Notes: generated by a model not told the origin, from the letters alone. Counted from the first letter of the stretch, positions 46,422-59,221 are shown. The stretch is DNA of 64,000 nt from Trichosphaerium sp. ATCC 40318 (GCA_038496445.1 JALMLS010000065.1:124001-188000); one strand, 5' to 3'. Made by a program: numbers and translations.

Positions 46422-49400
46422 TTAGCAGGTGTGAGGATCTTTGCCTATAAAGTTAAGCACTGTACTTGACCATGGATCCAAAGTAAAACTACATCGAACA
46501 ATAGCATTATCAGCAAGTGATTTATACAATCTATTGGTTCTTAGCCATTATTTATACAAGCCAAACCTCTTAGTACCTTCCACGTATATCTACTGTGCGA
46601 GTGGCATCTCTAGGGTTAGCAAAGAGCTCCTACAATAAACGTTTTAGAGCAAGCAGAAAAAAAACTTGTGCCTCAGTTGGTTCGGTTTGTTTTACTGTCG
46701 CAGGCCACACATGCACGTTCTTTAACCACACTGGAGAGGAATTTTTATCTAGCTGAAATTGTATTCTAGCTGAGGTATCCGAAGAATCCGCATAAAAGGC
46801 TGCAGACCTAGAGCTTGGAGTGCTTCCTAAAGAATACCAACTGCAAAAATTTAAAAAAAGAAACCTTGAGGAACTTCTGTTTCACCTACGTTGGAGATCC
46901 GTATGTTTTCCATGGAGGGTGATCTTGCATCAACTGTAAAGAAACATATCCACCAGAATCACTTGAGCCAGTAAAGTTCACGTAATAAGTAACACCTAGC
47001 ATAGCGTTACTTCTTTCTGAAATGAAAACAGCAAGGATTGCTGCAGAGGTCGCACCCTCTTGAATTGGAAAGCCATTAGGATACAGCTCTCCTTGAGTAG
47101 TAGTGCTAACTTGAAACTTTGCACTACCTCCCATACGCTGGGTATCAAAACTGACTGAATCTCCACTTGGCCATGTGTACCTTGCAATGCTAAGAACATT
47201 TTCGAATAAAAAATCTAAATACCGTACCATCCGTCAACATTTTTGTCAAGATGATTTTCTATTTTGTCAGGACCGTTTAATGATACTAGGGTGTACGGAG
47301 AACGTCGATTTTCTGCTACACGAGCTGAAGGATCTCCAAACTTGTCCTTTTTCCATCTGGGCTACTTTTAGTATTGTAAAGAAAATCGTTTTAGAACGTA
47401 CTCAGTTAACGATACAGGTGTCATACCTTGTCCACCACCGTAATCTTGACGTATTACGACAATATCACTATATGGATTATAGTATAAGTTATCATCAAAC
47501 TTTCCCCAGGCCCATTCGGTGGCTAGATAAGTCAATCAACATGTTGGCTTGTATTTTGTTTTTGTCAACTGGTTTTTCTTCATTACGTACACTTTGCAGC
47601 AGAGGTTTCGCCAGCGCTCACTTGCGAATCTTCCTAAAACATACTTGAACAATCAAAGTATTGTTTTTTTTATAGTGGCTTACTAGACTGACAAGAATAT
47701 TTTTAGAAATTGTATTATTTGAAATTAGTTCTGTTTCTTGTTCCTGTGCTTTAAACAAATAATACGTGCAGTTATAAGCAATATTATTTTGCATAATATG
47801 TCCATGTCCTCTAGTAGGTAAATTAAGTTGATAAAAGAAATTAACAAGTGACAAACTCGAATTACTATTCAAACACGTGATTCAAAGAAAAAAAAAACTA
47901 AAACGTAATATGTGCAACTTACCCGTGTATGAATAAACCATTATCATTACTATTTGCTACTGTATTATTGTATACTAGTATATTACTAGCTAGGTCATCC
48001 AAGTAAATCAGCTTAAAAACAACGTTCAGCCAAAACAACGAATTGAAAATTCAATCAAAATCATAAATTGAAGAAAAGGAGTATCAAGTCATTTTGTAAC
48101 ATAAAGAGCAGAACGCACTGAGCATCTATGATAGTTTGCAGACGGAGGAGTACTTGAGTGGTTTCCTAAGTGATTTTGTAAGCTTTGGTTCTTTGAACGA
48201 ATAGCTAAACTTCATGTGGTACCATAACAGTTAAACACAAAGTTGTGATGCACAGAATGTCCCGTAGTTGCAGTACCCCTAGGAGTAGTATTAGCTTTTA
48301 TTTTAAAACTTATACTAATGTACAAACATCTTACCATGTGTAAATAGGACCACCATCGTTCATTATCATGATAGTATCTTTTAAGAAAATTATGAGAAAA
48401 ATAGTTTTAAACTAACATCAGATTACCCACCATTTACTTGATTATAAGCCACCTCATGACCAACACCGTCAAATCTGATACCAATATAACCAACGTTTAC
48501 TAACTTTCGTTACTCTTGCGGTGAATCATACTCAATCGTTTATTGTTTGATATGGTTGGATTAGTGAATCAAAAAGAAAAAAAAAGTACCAATACTATTA
48601 TATTTAATGCGGGCTTGTGAAGTTGCATCATCAGTTGTAATACCAATATACCCATTTGAACCACCTCCACCATAACCTTTTTTTAACTTTATGTCAGTTT
48701 AGTCAAAGTAGAAAAAGAATACCGGGAAACAAGCCCATATCGTGAATATAATTATGCCCAATGTAAGCGTTTTTTCCAGACAAGAGTTCGATACCTTTAA
48801 AAGTATGAGACATATGTAGTAACGAGTACTTCTACTCTTACCTCTTCCATTGACGTTTGTAATATTATTTAGCTCTATAGTAACATCATTACCGTCTATG
48901 TTAATTCCATGAACAGCTATAAACTGGAAAGTGCAACCTACATAAATATTATTCGTGTACTTTTTATGTCAAAACTTGTACCGCTGATCGTTGATGATGG
49001 TGCATTTGATAAAGCGATTCCATGTATATTATACCCTCTGAATTGCAATTTTCCTTGATACCATTTAACAATACTGATAACTTATTAAAAAAAAATACCT
49101 ATTTTAACATTTGAAACTCCTGTTCCTAACACTCCATAATCGTTTACTGGAATCTCCACATTGTGTGAAGACATGTCATATTTATTGTAAATATATAAGG
49201 TACTATCGGAAGAATCATAAAACCACTCTCCATCACTGTCTACAAGTTAAAAATCAGTACAAAAATACTTTTCCTATTTTTTTCTTGGTACCTAAGAATT
49301 CTTTTTTGTTGTCAAAGTAGAACCCGAATTCTTCTTTCATATGATTCACAATTGCAGATTGATCTATTTCTACCTGTATCCTCAAAGATAAGCGAGAATA

Positions 49401-50219
49401 GTACCAAGTGAATCAGTGACGTACAAATTTGTCTGTGTATGACTTAACTGTGAATATTTCATAAGACCAATCAGTTGTACGCGCTCTGACGGTTGAATTG
49501 GTAAAGTAACCGTCAGGTTGCGTCAAGTTAGAACTTGTGAACCCAGCGCCAGGTTTAATACCAGAGAATCTATACCACAAACCGGTATTTGGCTCTCTAC
49601 CTTTCCACTAAAGTAAAAAAACTGTTAAGTCCGGTTTTTAATGCCTCACGAACCTGCTGTTCGCCGTCCATTATTAATATCGCTGGTACGCTATTTGTCT
49701 TAGCGATCTTCGCACTCCAAACGTTCGGTGACGCCGTCTTTTGCCTAAAGAATTGTCGGTTAACGGCGAAGACGATAACTGTACCAGTTATTCACTGTCT
49801 TAGTGCCTATGATGGTAGGAAGACTCCCTATTACCATAAGTTCCGTCAAATAGTCTAAAACCGCTCACTGTACCTTCGCCGTAAGCACCAAATCTTGTTC
49901 TTTCATATTTAACGTTTAGTTGACCAAAAAACTTTTGGTTTGCTTTAAACAATACTTCGTCGCCTGCTTTTAGCTCCTGGGTGTTAACCTATTGTACAGA
50001 CGTTACATTAGCAGGGTGTTAAATGATTCTTAATACTTTTCTTAACGTACTCTTTCTATTGTCTTCCAAGGCGATGAAATAGAGCCAGAATTACTATCGT
50101 TACCTTTTAAACAACTTTTAAAACACTACCGCTTATGTCCTTGCATTACCTTCATTCGCAACATAGTAAATGCTACCATTAGCTATTGTAAATAGCGTAA
50201 ATAATATAAACAACCACAT
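46422..50219 (-). CDS. Large secreted parallel beta-helix protein
   Basis: Start at 50219 encodes a signal peptide (WLFILFTLFTIANGS), followed at once by YYVANEGNDSNSGS and SSPWKTIERV, the classic start of right-handed parallel beta-helix (pectate-lyase-like) proteins. Many short exons then contain N/G/I-rich rungs (ASNILVYNNTVANSNDNGLF). A beta-sandwich-like region near 46886-47230 reads RYTWPSGDSVSFDTQRMGG. Near the end are ELFANPRDATRTVDIRG and FTLDPWSSTVLNF, and the stop is at 46422. Roughly 20 introns. Role: probably secreted polysaccharide lyase/hydrolase or glycan-binding; catalytic residues cannot be assigned. Confidence 0.75.
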
Positions 50220-51399
50220 GGCTTGCTACTACGTGTGGTGGCTATTTTCAAACACTAGCGTAGCATTAAAACAAAATGTGAATTAGTAAAACGTGTTTAG
50301 CAATTAGGTGTAACAAAAATAATGAGGAATGTCTGTTGTTCAATAGAAATGATATCAATCCAAACTCGGCTATCACGTGATTAACAATTTGCTGTCAAAA
50401 AGATGACTTGCTCATTTCGGATGAAACCAGAAAATAGTAGCGCTTAATTTTCTATTTATTGAGCACAAGTGTTCGTAATTCAGAAAGTGAGTTCTTAGCA
50501 CTCTAGTAGATCTAGTAAGAATTGACAATTCTGTCAAAAGGTGTAGATCTACCACAATGTGAATTATTTGCTTTACAATACTGTCCTTCATAGTATGGCT
50601 TACTTAACTTAAATCATAGCAAAATTTTCAATGTCAGCTCACCGTCTATCCATTTTCTTCGCTGGAAAGATCGCAATATTACCTAGGCACTGTACGTGGT
50701 ACGTTCAAGCCACAGAAGTCATTTGGTAGCTAAAAGAAAACGTACGATGGCTAACAGCTAAATATTGGTATGATTAGACTCAAACACTGTGTTCGACGTT
50801 GTTTTACGTGATGAAAAACCAACTGTATTGTACAAGTAAGTGTAAAGTTTACTAGCACTACAACTAGCGCCTGCCTACGCTGTCAATAGCGCTATCCCGG
50901 CATCAATAGGGTTATAGCGTTGAAAAAATCATACACAACAATTCAAACCAGTAAAACGACGCTACCATATGGTTTGTAAACGCCGCCAGGTATCAAATAT
51001 GTAAATAAACAATTTTGGTTTGAGTTTGAAAAATCACGTGTTTTTGAGACGGATTCATAACTTTTTCGCTTGACGCCTGCTCCCAGCAGGCTGATTAAAT
51101 TTTGAATGAGACTCTACAATAACTCAGTATACCTTTTTACCATTACTGGTTGTTTAGGGTGGCTACATCACGTCTGTGTTACCTAGATTATTCGTGTACA
51201 AGCAAGGTGGGTACAATGGTATTAGGAACTTTGTTTTATTGATAAAGGCAGGTTTTTACAGTTTAGAAATTTCTGTTGTTGGTTTTTTAAAAGATTTAAT
51301 CTTGCACAGAACCTCAAGTAGTTTGCGTACAATACCATAACATCATAACTAGTAAATCAGCGTTAGAATATGCTAAGAACTAGTATAGCTTACGTAGTG
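50220..51399. other. Intergenic, mostly duplicated segment
   Basis: The part after about 50465 matches 2604-3560; no other gene is visible. CACGTG near 50372 and 51036. Confidence 0.5.
50465..50600. repeat. Transposon-end-like repeat at copy C
   Basis: Contains GTGAGTTCTTAGCACTCTAG, AGATCTAG, AAGAATTGACA and ACCACAATGTGAA, as in the end-like repeat at 2604-2730 and the left transposon end at 21275. The outer TTGTCTGT block is degraded. Confidence 0.55.
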
Positions 51400-51582
51400 C
51401 TAGTAGCATCTGTAACCATAGCATCCGTGGTTTGGACGGCAGATTGTAGGACGAGGAGGATGGGTTGGGCGTGGAGGTGGGCATGAAGGTCTACATATTG
51501 ATGGTCTACAACCGCCTCCGCAAGCAATGCTAGGGCGTGGGGTAGGGCGGTAAGTAGGGCGATGAACTCCGTAGTAAGGCAT
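51400..51582 (-). CDS. Cys/Pro/Arg/Tyr-rich 60-aa protein, copy C
   Basis: It starts MPYYGVHRPTYRPTPRP and ends GCYGYRCY, with SIACGGGCRPSICRPSC and PPPRPTHPPRP between. It is intermediate between copies A and B in Cys content. The divergent beta-sandwich gene starts about 625 bp away. No signal peptide. Confidence 0.7.
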   Translation of the reverse strand: MPYYGVHRPTYRPTPRPSIACGGGCRPSICRPSCPPPRPTHPPRPTICRPNHGCYGYRCY

Positions 51583-52207
51583 GTTGCTGTGTGTTGGTGA
51601 AAAGTTGTAGTTTGATGCCTAGTGAAAGTTGCTAAGTGACGTTTTCATCTTTCTAGAAGTTCAATGTGAATAATTATCCAAATACTATGATGTTTGTCTG
51701 CGTATATCATGTACAACCCTAACTCAGGTGTTGGCTTGAGGAATAAAAAAATATCACGCCACGTGGTTCAAAATGTTGATGTATTTCGAGGTCCGTTATT
51801 GTTTGAAAGAAGTTATTCTACTTGTAACATGAAAATAGAATGATATTTGAGATATTTGTACTTGGTGAAATATGACAGGTAGACTTATTTTGGTAGTTTG
51901 ACTAAACAGCACTATTCTAAACATACTAGAAGTTTAAGAAGTGGTAGGAAGCGAACCAATAATCAATCCTTGAACAAACTTATAATGGACGAACATGGGG
52001 TTTGTCTATATTCCCTACGCATGTGCTCACTGTACTGACACTGTAACAGCAAAAATAAGTGGGCATAGTGGTGAACATTAAAACTACCATTAGTATGTCA
52101 GTAGTCAGTGGAGGCGGGAATACACAAACACATAGCTTAACACCGGCTAAAATACAGTCATTTCTCATCATCCAAACAAACAACAAACAACAACTCTCAT
52201 AAAAACA

Positions 52208-52746
52208 ATGACTTCTATCTGTGTTGAAGACGGCTGTGTTAAAGTTGAGTACGACGTACCAGCAAACCTCGATGACAAGACCACATACTGTTGTAAAGTC
52301 AAGTTTACCAACAAGCTTCCAATTCCAATCACCGACTGCTTGGCTTATGTCGATGTTGATGAAGACTCTCCTTTCCACTCTGAGGTCATGACGTGCGGTG
52401 GTTCTGGTGATCTCGATAAAGTTACACTCGATTTTGGTCATATCCCTGCTGGAAAGTACGTACTCAAAGCACAAACAACTTTCGACCTGTTTTTTTTTGA
52501 TCAATGAATAAAAGTGGTCGTTCATGTCTTTTGTCTTTCTCCAAAATTCTTCGCCTCACCAACGTCAACTCACCATTATTTTTTTTTAGAACTAAGAGCA
52601 GAGGATTCAAGTTCGCATTCCCAAAACTTGACAAGGACATGCCAAAGCAAAACTTCCATGGTATCTTCCAATTGGCTCCAAAATTTGAAGTCGACTACTC
52701 CAAATGGGGTGGTGCTTCAAAGGAAGCCGATGTCACTGCCAAATAA
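52208..52746 (+). CDS. Small beta-sandwich protein, copy C
   Basis: Exon 1 (52208-52455) and exon 2 (52590-52746) join as GGAAA|GTACGT...TTTTTAG|AACTAAG, giving a 134-aa product that appears identical to copy B. Reading past the donor gives only a short spurious tail, which is why the exon structure matters. The KVKFTNKLPIPITDC and FGHIPAGK motifs resemble a transglutaminase C-terminal Ig-like domain. The intron is about 25 bp shorter than in copy B. Near-identity of the coding DNA with diverged flanks suggests recent duplication or gene conversion. Confidence 0.75.
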
Positions 52747-53510
52747 ATACTGAAATGAATATCCAATTACAGTTGTACAAGACTGATCATGGTCTCTGTG
52801 TCAAAAATAAAAACAATTTAAATAACTCTTTTTTTTCTTATCACGTTTTTTTATCAGTCTTCTCAAAAGTAATCGTGTTCAAACCATACTATGAAACCAA
52901 CCTAATCTGTCAAAACCAAGAACGAACTTGATTTCAGCACGATAGCAAAATTCCAGCCACATGCTTTACTGACAGTCCAGATTGCACAATACCTCAATTT
53001 CTTTACCTAAACACGTGGCATCCTCACGTCAATGTTTCTTGCCCATCTCTCAGGCTTTTCACCCTATTGTCATTGAAAGAGTACCTTTGCTTCGAACATA
53101 CCAAAGCAACTACGCGGCCGATGAGCGTTAGCAAGTCTTCGCCGGCTGGAGGAACTCGGTTATTTTTTCTGAGCAGAATAGACGTTTCCTTTGGCACTAA
53201 CACTCTAAACAACGTCGATTGCACGCTGCCAGCCGGACCAAGTTATGTTCAAAGTTACCCGAAGCTACATTGATCTGTAAAAGGTTGTTTTAACTCATTG
53301 ATAGTTGCAGCTAATGCACCTACAGCCTTTTCTTGACTTAAACTCCTAGCACTTACGACATTTGTTCATGAGTTACAACTGAATTATATACGACAACTTG
53401 CTTGTAGGTTACGTAATTCGAATAAGACTAAGGTTTACTAAAGTACAAAAAAAAGTAAATTGTGTTTTTTGTGATTTTGTTGAATTGTTGTTTCAAAAAA
53501 CGTGCAAGGT
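52747..53510. other. Intergenic
   Basis: Two overlapping short frames on opposite strands near 53024-53273 lack support. It holds the polyadenylation regions of convergent genes and a CACGTG near 53011. Confidence 0.4.
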
Positions 53511-54825
53511 CTATTTTGGCTTTCTCACAAAAATACTATCTGTATCGTGACAGTAAAGAGGTCTAGAAAAACAAATAAGAAAATTGAAAGAACTTAAAAC
53601 CATAAAACGAGTGAGTCAGAGTGAAATACTTATCAACGTACTTTGCGAGTTTATATAGAGTCTTCTCAAAGTGGTATGAAACACCTACATTAATTTCTGC
53701 AAAGCAACGCCTCCAAAACTGATCAGGAAGTATAATCCAACCCCAAATTCTATGTTTTGGAGTTCTACACATGCTTACTTCTTCATTCAACCCGAACCAA
53801 AGAGAACCTAAATAAAACGAAAAAACATTAGTTTTCACAAAAAAAAATCCTAGCTACGCGCACGAGTAGCGTAAGCTGATTAAGCAACGAACGTCATTGC
53901 AGCGCACATAAACAGGAAGTTTTAAACAACTACGTACCACCTGGCCTCAGCATTTTGTACATCTGATGAGCAACACTACATACTTCTGATGGGTTGTTTA
54001 AGAACTGTAAAACGCCCCAAGAATAGACGTGATCCCAGACCTTGTCTTCAGCTTTTATAGTTTTGTAGAGTGTCCTCATATCAGCTTCATAGAATGTTCC
54101 ATTGGGATGATGAGTTCTAACGGCCTTTATATTCGAAGGAGAGATATCTATACCACCAAACTTTGAAAAGTTGAATATATGCTGAAAATCGTCTAGCCAT
54201 GCGCCACAGCCAGTACCAACCTCGAATATAGAATCACCAGCCTACTGATGTTAGCATACACGCGTTTAAACGTAATAATAAGTCCAGATGTCAAAGTTTC
54301 AATTGCACAAAGTTTCAAAGCGTACTTTGATGCCGAGCTGTTTACCAGCCTCCTTAGCAATGCTACGACGTTCTCCTAGCCTTGCCTGATTTAAAGCTGA
54401 ATACGAACGTGTTTTGGTCTTACAAGTGGTTTTACCCAAATTCTTGTACGACGTGAGCGTAATATTAACTAGATCAGCACCAGCGTTCTTTTGAAGAGTG
54501 TCAACACACATTATTAGTAAAAGACGTTTAAACGCGTACAGTATGTCTACGATGAAACCACTCTCCGTATTTGCTGTATTTAATGATAGTTGTACCAATT
54601 CTTTTAATCTAATAAAGCTAATAAGGTCAAATTCGCGTTAATAAGAATATAAACCTCCTCGTTCTCTCGATACTCTTGTTTGTGATAATTTATAGTTGTT
54701 TGTTCTTTAGGCAGAAGAACGTGATGGCCTCGCTTCGCGGAGCTGTATGCAGAGTAGAATAGTAAAAAAAAAACCTGTAGAGCGCATACTGAGGCAGCAA
54801 GAATCTTAACACGCTTTGACACCAT
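53511..54825 (-). CDS. Membrane-anchored class I SAM methyltransferase
   Basis: Start at 54825 gives a short basic N-terminus and a hydrophobic anchor (VKILAASVCALQ, continuing after an intron), consistent with a type II membrane protein. Middle exons include NAGADLVNITLTSYKNLGK and RLGERRSIAKEAGKQLGIK. The methyltransferase core reads SIFEVGTGCGAWLDDF (motif I, SAM-binding GxGxG-like), GGIDISPSNIKAV (acidic end of strand 2), YEADMRTL, then WDHVYSWGVLQFLNNP (motif IV region) and a KMLRPGG turn. The last exon is likely to splice at GCAAA|GTACGT to an end reading DTDSIFVRKPK at 53511. Substrate unknown. Confidence 0.75.
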
Positions 54826-54984
54826 GGGTGCTAATAACAAGATATACGCTAACAAAAAAGTAATACATGGTCAAATACGCAATAACCACGTGGTTAATAT
54901 TCTCACAATTGAAAAAGAAAAAAAAAGCAGACGTAATTTTACAAAAATACGCTTTATTTCGCATCTGTTGCAACTCGGGTTATT

Positions 54985-56249
54985 TTATACATCATTTACA
55001 ATATCCTGCCATGCTACATCACCACGAACACGAAAGAAAAAAGGGTTATGAGGCTTTCCAGACTTTTGCCATCCCTTTTGTTTCGAAAAAAAATAAGTTA
55101 ATCAAATCCAATTTTTTTGTCAGATTTTTTTGACACTAACCTGGTGTGTTATAGTAAGTACTGTTCCATAAGCAGGTGGGTTTTTAAGATCTTGTACGCT
55201 ACAACGCACAAATATCTCTTCATTTGAAGGTCTAAATGAGTAAGCCAGAGATAACGAAGCAGAGTCGTACAATTTACATAATAAGAAACTTGATGTGTCA
55301 TGAGGACGTAGCATCATGACTTCCATATCCGATACAGGCTATATTACTACTGTTAATAAAAAATCATTATCTAGATTAAGTACCTTCATTTTTACAGCTG
55401 TAGGATGCCTTCCAGGTACATACTTTGATTCAGGCTTCCTAAGTACCAATCCTTCGCCTTTTGAAAAACAGAGTCAGATACTTTTTGAAGTCTGCGATGT
55501 TCATTCTATTCAGGGTACCTCCTTTCTTCAATACTCTATTAAGGTGTTCTTTTGGATGATTTGAATCAGTACACTGAACATAAGCTACCTTCTGGATCCA
55601 AGAAAAGTTGCGCAATCTCTCAAAAGTTGATTCCAAATAAGTTTGTCTCTCTACAAAAAAAGTTAATGATTAGCACTGTGTTAGTTAGAATTACCTTCAA
55701 ATGTCTTATCTGGCATAGGAGTATCAAACACAAGATAGGATATGCCTAGGTTATTATAAATTATCCATGTTGTTCTTATGATAACACTACCTTTCCAATT
55801 AGGAGTTTTTGTATTATACAATAATCCAAGCAACCTATCTCTCTGTCCGTACCCAGCCCTATAAAAAGTTATTGATTAGGCGCTTCGCAAATATACTTGC
55901 CATAGTTCTCCATCAAGTGGAATGCCAGAAGGTAGCGCACTCAAGGCACTAGCGGGAGCAGGAATGATTTTACCATTTTTTGAATAAAGTTGTTGTCCTA
56001 TTAAAAAAAGTCAGTAAATCTTCTAACAAGACAATGCGAACTACCATCCCAGAAAGCACGTATTCCATCATATTTTTCTGATAGCCACCTAAATAAATAA
56101 GCACTAACATAACAGCAAAGGTAAACCAATAGGCTCACCATCCAGTGTAGTCGACATTTTCATTATAATTTAACAAATTCATCAATCCTGATTGTCTCGA
56201 TGCTGCATCAAGTATTATTAGAGTACATAACAGTAAAAACTCGTACATT
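54985..56249 (-). CDS. ATP-dependent DNA ligase with hydrophobic leader
   Basis: Start at 56249 gives a hydrophobic leader (YEFLLLCTLIILDAA). Then NENVDYTGW-WLSEKYDGIRAFWDG holds the nucleotidyltransferase motif I Lys (KYDGIR). IPLDGELW is motif III, YLVFDTP motif IIIa, EGLVLRKPES motif IV, and AVKMK motif V. The C-terminal OB domain ends YGTVLTITHQ-GWQKSGKPHNPFFFRVRG. This is a minimal ligase (adenylation plus OB only), like the bacterial LigE-type enzymes, which also carry export leaders. Whether the leader here targets the secretory route, the mitochondrion or nothing is unknown. Its first exon overlaps the 3' end of the upstream nuclease gene by 32 bp. Confidence 0.88.
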
Positions 56250-58203
56250 CGCTACGTGAAGTATTGAGCAAAGGTGTAACACCTCTCCGTACAGCCAACG
56301 GTATATCTGGCCTATTACTTCAATAAGAAAGAAAAACAAGAAAAAAAAAAGAAATCTGAGCAAAACTAACCTAAAATGGCGTATTGTCGCTTTTATACTT
56401 TCACGATCTCCTTTCCACCAAAAAGGTATAGGAATAAGTGTAATACCTAGAAGTGATAATAAGTATTCACTGTCTGCTGAATTAAAAAAAAGTGGATAAT
56501 AAAATAATACTTGGGCGCATCAAATTCCTTGAGATTTTCTAATGCACTTTTTATCGATAACGTTGAAGTTTTTATATGATTTACGTTGGCTCACCTTGTG
56601 CTTTGCAAGCTTGTAGTTTCTCCATATCTCTTCGTTCTTGTAGACTCGCTGGAGAGAACTTTCGCGGATAATCAAAGTAATGTTGTTCACCTTGATACTC
56701 GAATGCCAAATTTAAAGCAGGAACAAAAACATCAAGAGTAACCCAACCTTGTGTAGTATCACGTCTTAATCCGACATTATACTCTTGAACAATATCAAGA
56801 TCTGATAGAATTTCAGATACACAACGATACAACCACCTGTTAAAAAGAAGAGAGTTAGAGGATGCAAAATATGAAAAAAAGCAGCTGGAAAAGTACTTTT
56901 GTTGTGAGAGTTTGTGTGGATCCTTGAACCTATCCCATTTCCATTTATGTTCAGGTAATATCATTTGAATTGCTCTAGGCCAATATCTAAGAAATCCACC
57001 GCCACCCAATGCAGTAATTTGAGGCTGAGAGATTTCATACCTTTTGAATAAAATGAGAAAAAAGTGAAGTTTTGAACAAAGAATGTATTCCTCATACCAT
57101 ACTTCTGGTGTTTCTACGTTTAAACTCTTTTGAATACGTTTTAAAAAATCCCTCACATTACCTCGGTTATGCCAGAAGCCTGATTTTTGCTTTTCAACTA
57201 AAGTATCGAAACACCAATGAAAATCAGGATAGGTGGCACATAACATTGTTGAGATACCTTGTTGGTACCTATGATCAAACATCAGTTAAGCTATATTCAT
57301 GTAGATAAGGTAGTACGTGCCTGTTCAGCAAAAACATACCACCAATAGATGCAATGTCTTTGTGAGAGACATTATGCCAGTCACCAAGAGTTTTAACTCC
57401 AAGTTGATAGCTAGCACGTTCAATTGCTTTTTGTTGTGTCCGTGAAGAGTGTGCAGAAAGCTGACTTTATAAACAAGTATGTTAATCACAGTTATCGTGA
57501 AAGTGTTCGCTATAAGCGTACTTGAATTTACTATCCACCCACGTGTAGTTATCATAGATTGCTTGAAGTGCTTTGATAGTTCCAACACCACTTCTGTTGT
57601 ACCTTAAAAAAAACTAGTGTTACAACCCCTCCTTCTTAAATTCTGATCTAAGAGGCTACCTAGATAATACATCTTCACCACCATTGTCACAAATAACACG
57701 ATAGGATACATTGTACCAACCATCGAGTGTTTTCAAACCGATTGATTCTCCTATTTTATCAAATTTTAAACGTTGTCTTTTGATGTCACTCCAATATCCT
57801 TGCATGTACCTATAACATCACGTGTTACTTACGACATTAGTGCGGTTTTTTACGTACTCAAAGTTATGTAGATTCCATTTATAATCAGGGTAGATGTTAG
57901 GGAGCATATCAACGATAGATTCATAGCTAGGCTAGTCAACTCACGTTTTTTTGTTGTTTACTGTGTACCTCTCCAATACAAAGCTACCTCCATTCTGTGC
58001 TATTTTGGCCCATGTTACACGGCGTAAATCGCTTTTTACCTTGATGTTCAACTTTGGCGCCAGAGTGTTGTCGAAAAAGCGCCTATGTAGGCGGGTACGC
58101 GCCGTAGCTGAGAGACGAGCTGTTTTAAGTGTCAATAAGCATTAAAATCCATAAATGTTGAACGGTTATATCTAGGACGTACACATTCACTGTTTTCAGG
58201 CAT
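56218..58203 (-). CDS. WY-repeat protein with C-terminal Vsr-like PD-(D/E)XK nuclease
   Basis: The proposed start (58203, MPENSE) splices to RLSATARTRLHRRFF; the first exon is uncertain. Four to five repeats like those of the gene at 16985 follow: YPDYKWNLHNF, W-YNVSYRVICDNGG, DWHNVSHKDIASIGG, YPDFHWCFDT, W-YEYEISQPQITALGGGG and LPEHKWKWDRF. The nuclease domain has GWVTLDVFVPALNLAFEYQG-EQHYF (Asp, Glu-x-Gln), QERRDMEKLQACKAQ and GITLIPIPFWWKGD, the order of Vsr/very-short-patch-like and related REase folds. All candidate catalytic residues are present. It ends RRGVTPLLNTSR... at 56218, inside the ligase first exon. Known relatives occur in several protists and fungi, but to my knowledge lack an assigned function. 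Confidence 0.8.
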
Positions 58204-58362
58204 ATGCGGCAAAGGTAGAATTAAAAACACGCTCAGCGTTGCCAATTGCCCGCTTAACAATTTCAACTCGTCTCACACCAACACTAGCTTGGCAGAGCGA
58301 GTATAATTTACGAGACTCAAGTTTAAGTTGAATGAAAATACAAACTTTTCAAAAGAACTCAC

Positions 58363-59221
58363 ATGAAACTGCTCCTCTGTATTGCTGTCGCTTTTATTGC
58401 TGTTACTTGTGCCGCTGACTGGGCTGATAGAGGTTTACCAGCAAATGTCGCATGGATGAAGTACGTGGCAGCTTAGTATTTTGAAACGACACGCTACAAC
58501 CTTTCTGTGCATTAACAACAAGTATAGCTATGAAGACGCCAAAGCAGCTGCCGCTGAAAATGGCAAGCCAATTATGGTTCTCTTCACCCAGCCATGGTGT
58601 GGCGCTTGCAAAAGCTTAAAAGGCTCTTTGGTAAGTTAAAAAAGCGCTAGCAAGGATTCTTCGGCGCCACTAACGCTGTACTGTAGACTAGCGACCTAGA
58701 GGAAGACTTTGGCGCAGCCTCAGAAGCCTTCAACATGGTTAACATCGAAGGAGACGGTGAAGTACGTAAACACTGCCGTAAAACAATGCCTTCGCGTCAC
58801 AAAGTCTTGCGAACCTTCTTTTTTGGAACTCAAACGCAATAGGACCCATCTGACGACAATGACTTCAAAAAGGATGGATCATACATTCCACGCGTATTTT
58901 TTGGTGCGTTAACCATAGAGTATTACTAGTAGGCAAGCTAATTCATTGTTACAGCAAATTCCAACGCTGAGGTCGACCATGACTTGTACAATGAGCAAGG
59001 AAACCCACAATACAAGTATTACTATCCAAACGGCAAAGTACGTATCCCTCTGGAATAACTGACTCGCAAGACGTTGTTGCTTTCCAAATTTGAAAAAAGA
59101 ATTCTTTGACATCTTTGTCTGATTTTTTGTTACTAACTAACATTATTAGTCTCTTATTGACGCTATGAACAACGCTGTTGAAGCATTTGAAGCAATTGCT
59201 GAAGAAAAGACAGATTTATAA
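58363..59221 (+). CDS. ER thioredoxin-fold protein (TXNDC12/ERp18-like)
   Basis: Six exons (58363-58460, 58528-58630, 58687-58761, 58843-58903, 58955-59037, 59150-59221) give 163 aa. A signal peptide (LLLCIAVAFIAVTCAADW) precedes the thioredoxin fold with NGKPIMVLFTQPWCGACKSL, active site CGAC as in TXNDC12, then YIPRVFFANSN (cis-Pro region) and YKYYYPNGK. The C-terminus EEKTDL looks like a KDEL-type ER retention signal. Length and layout match the family. Role: thiol oxidoreductase in the ER lumen. Two donors are GTACGT within 20 bp of exon ends. Confidence 0.88.

Larger units (their letters stand above)
50485..52840. repeat. Duplicated segment, copy C (most complete)
   Basis: Carries both members of the divergent pair (60-aa gene at 51400 and beta-sandwich gene at 52208). 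It aligns with copy A (2640-4262) on its left part and, inverted, with copy B (26560-28060) across the beta-sandwich gene and about 100 bp beyond its stop. Confidence 0.75.
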
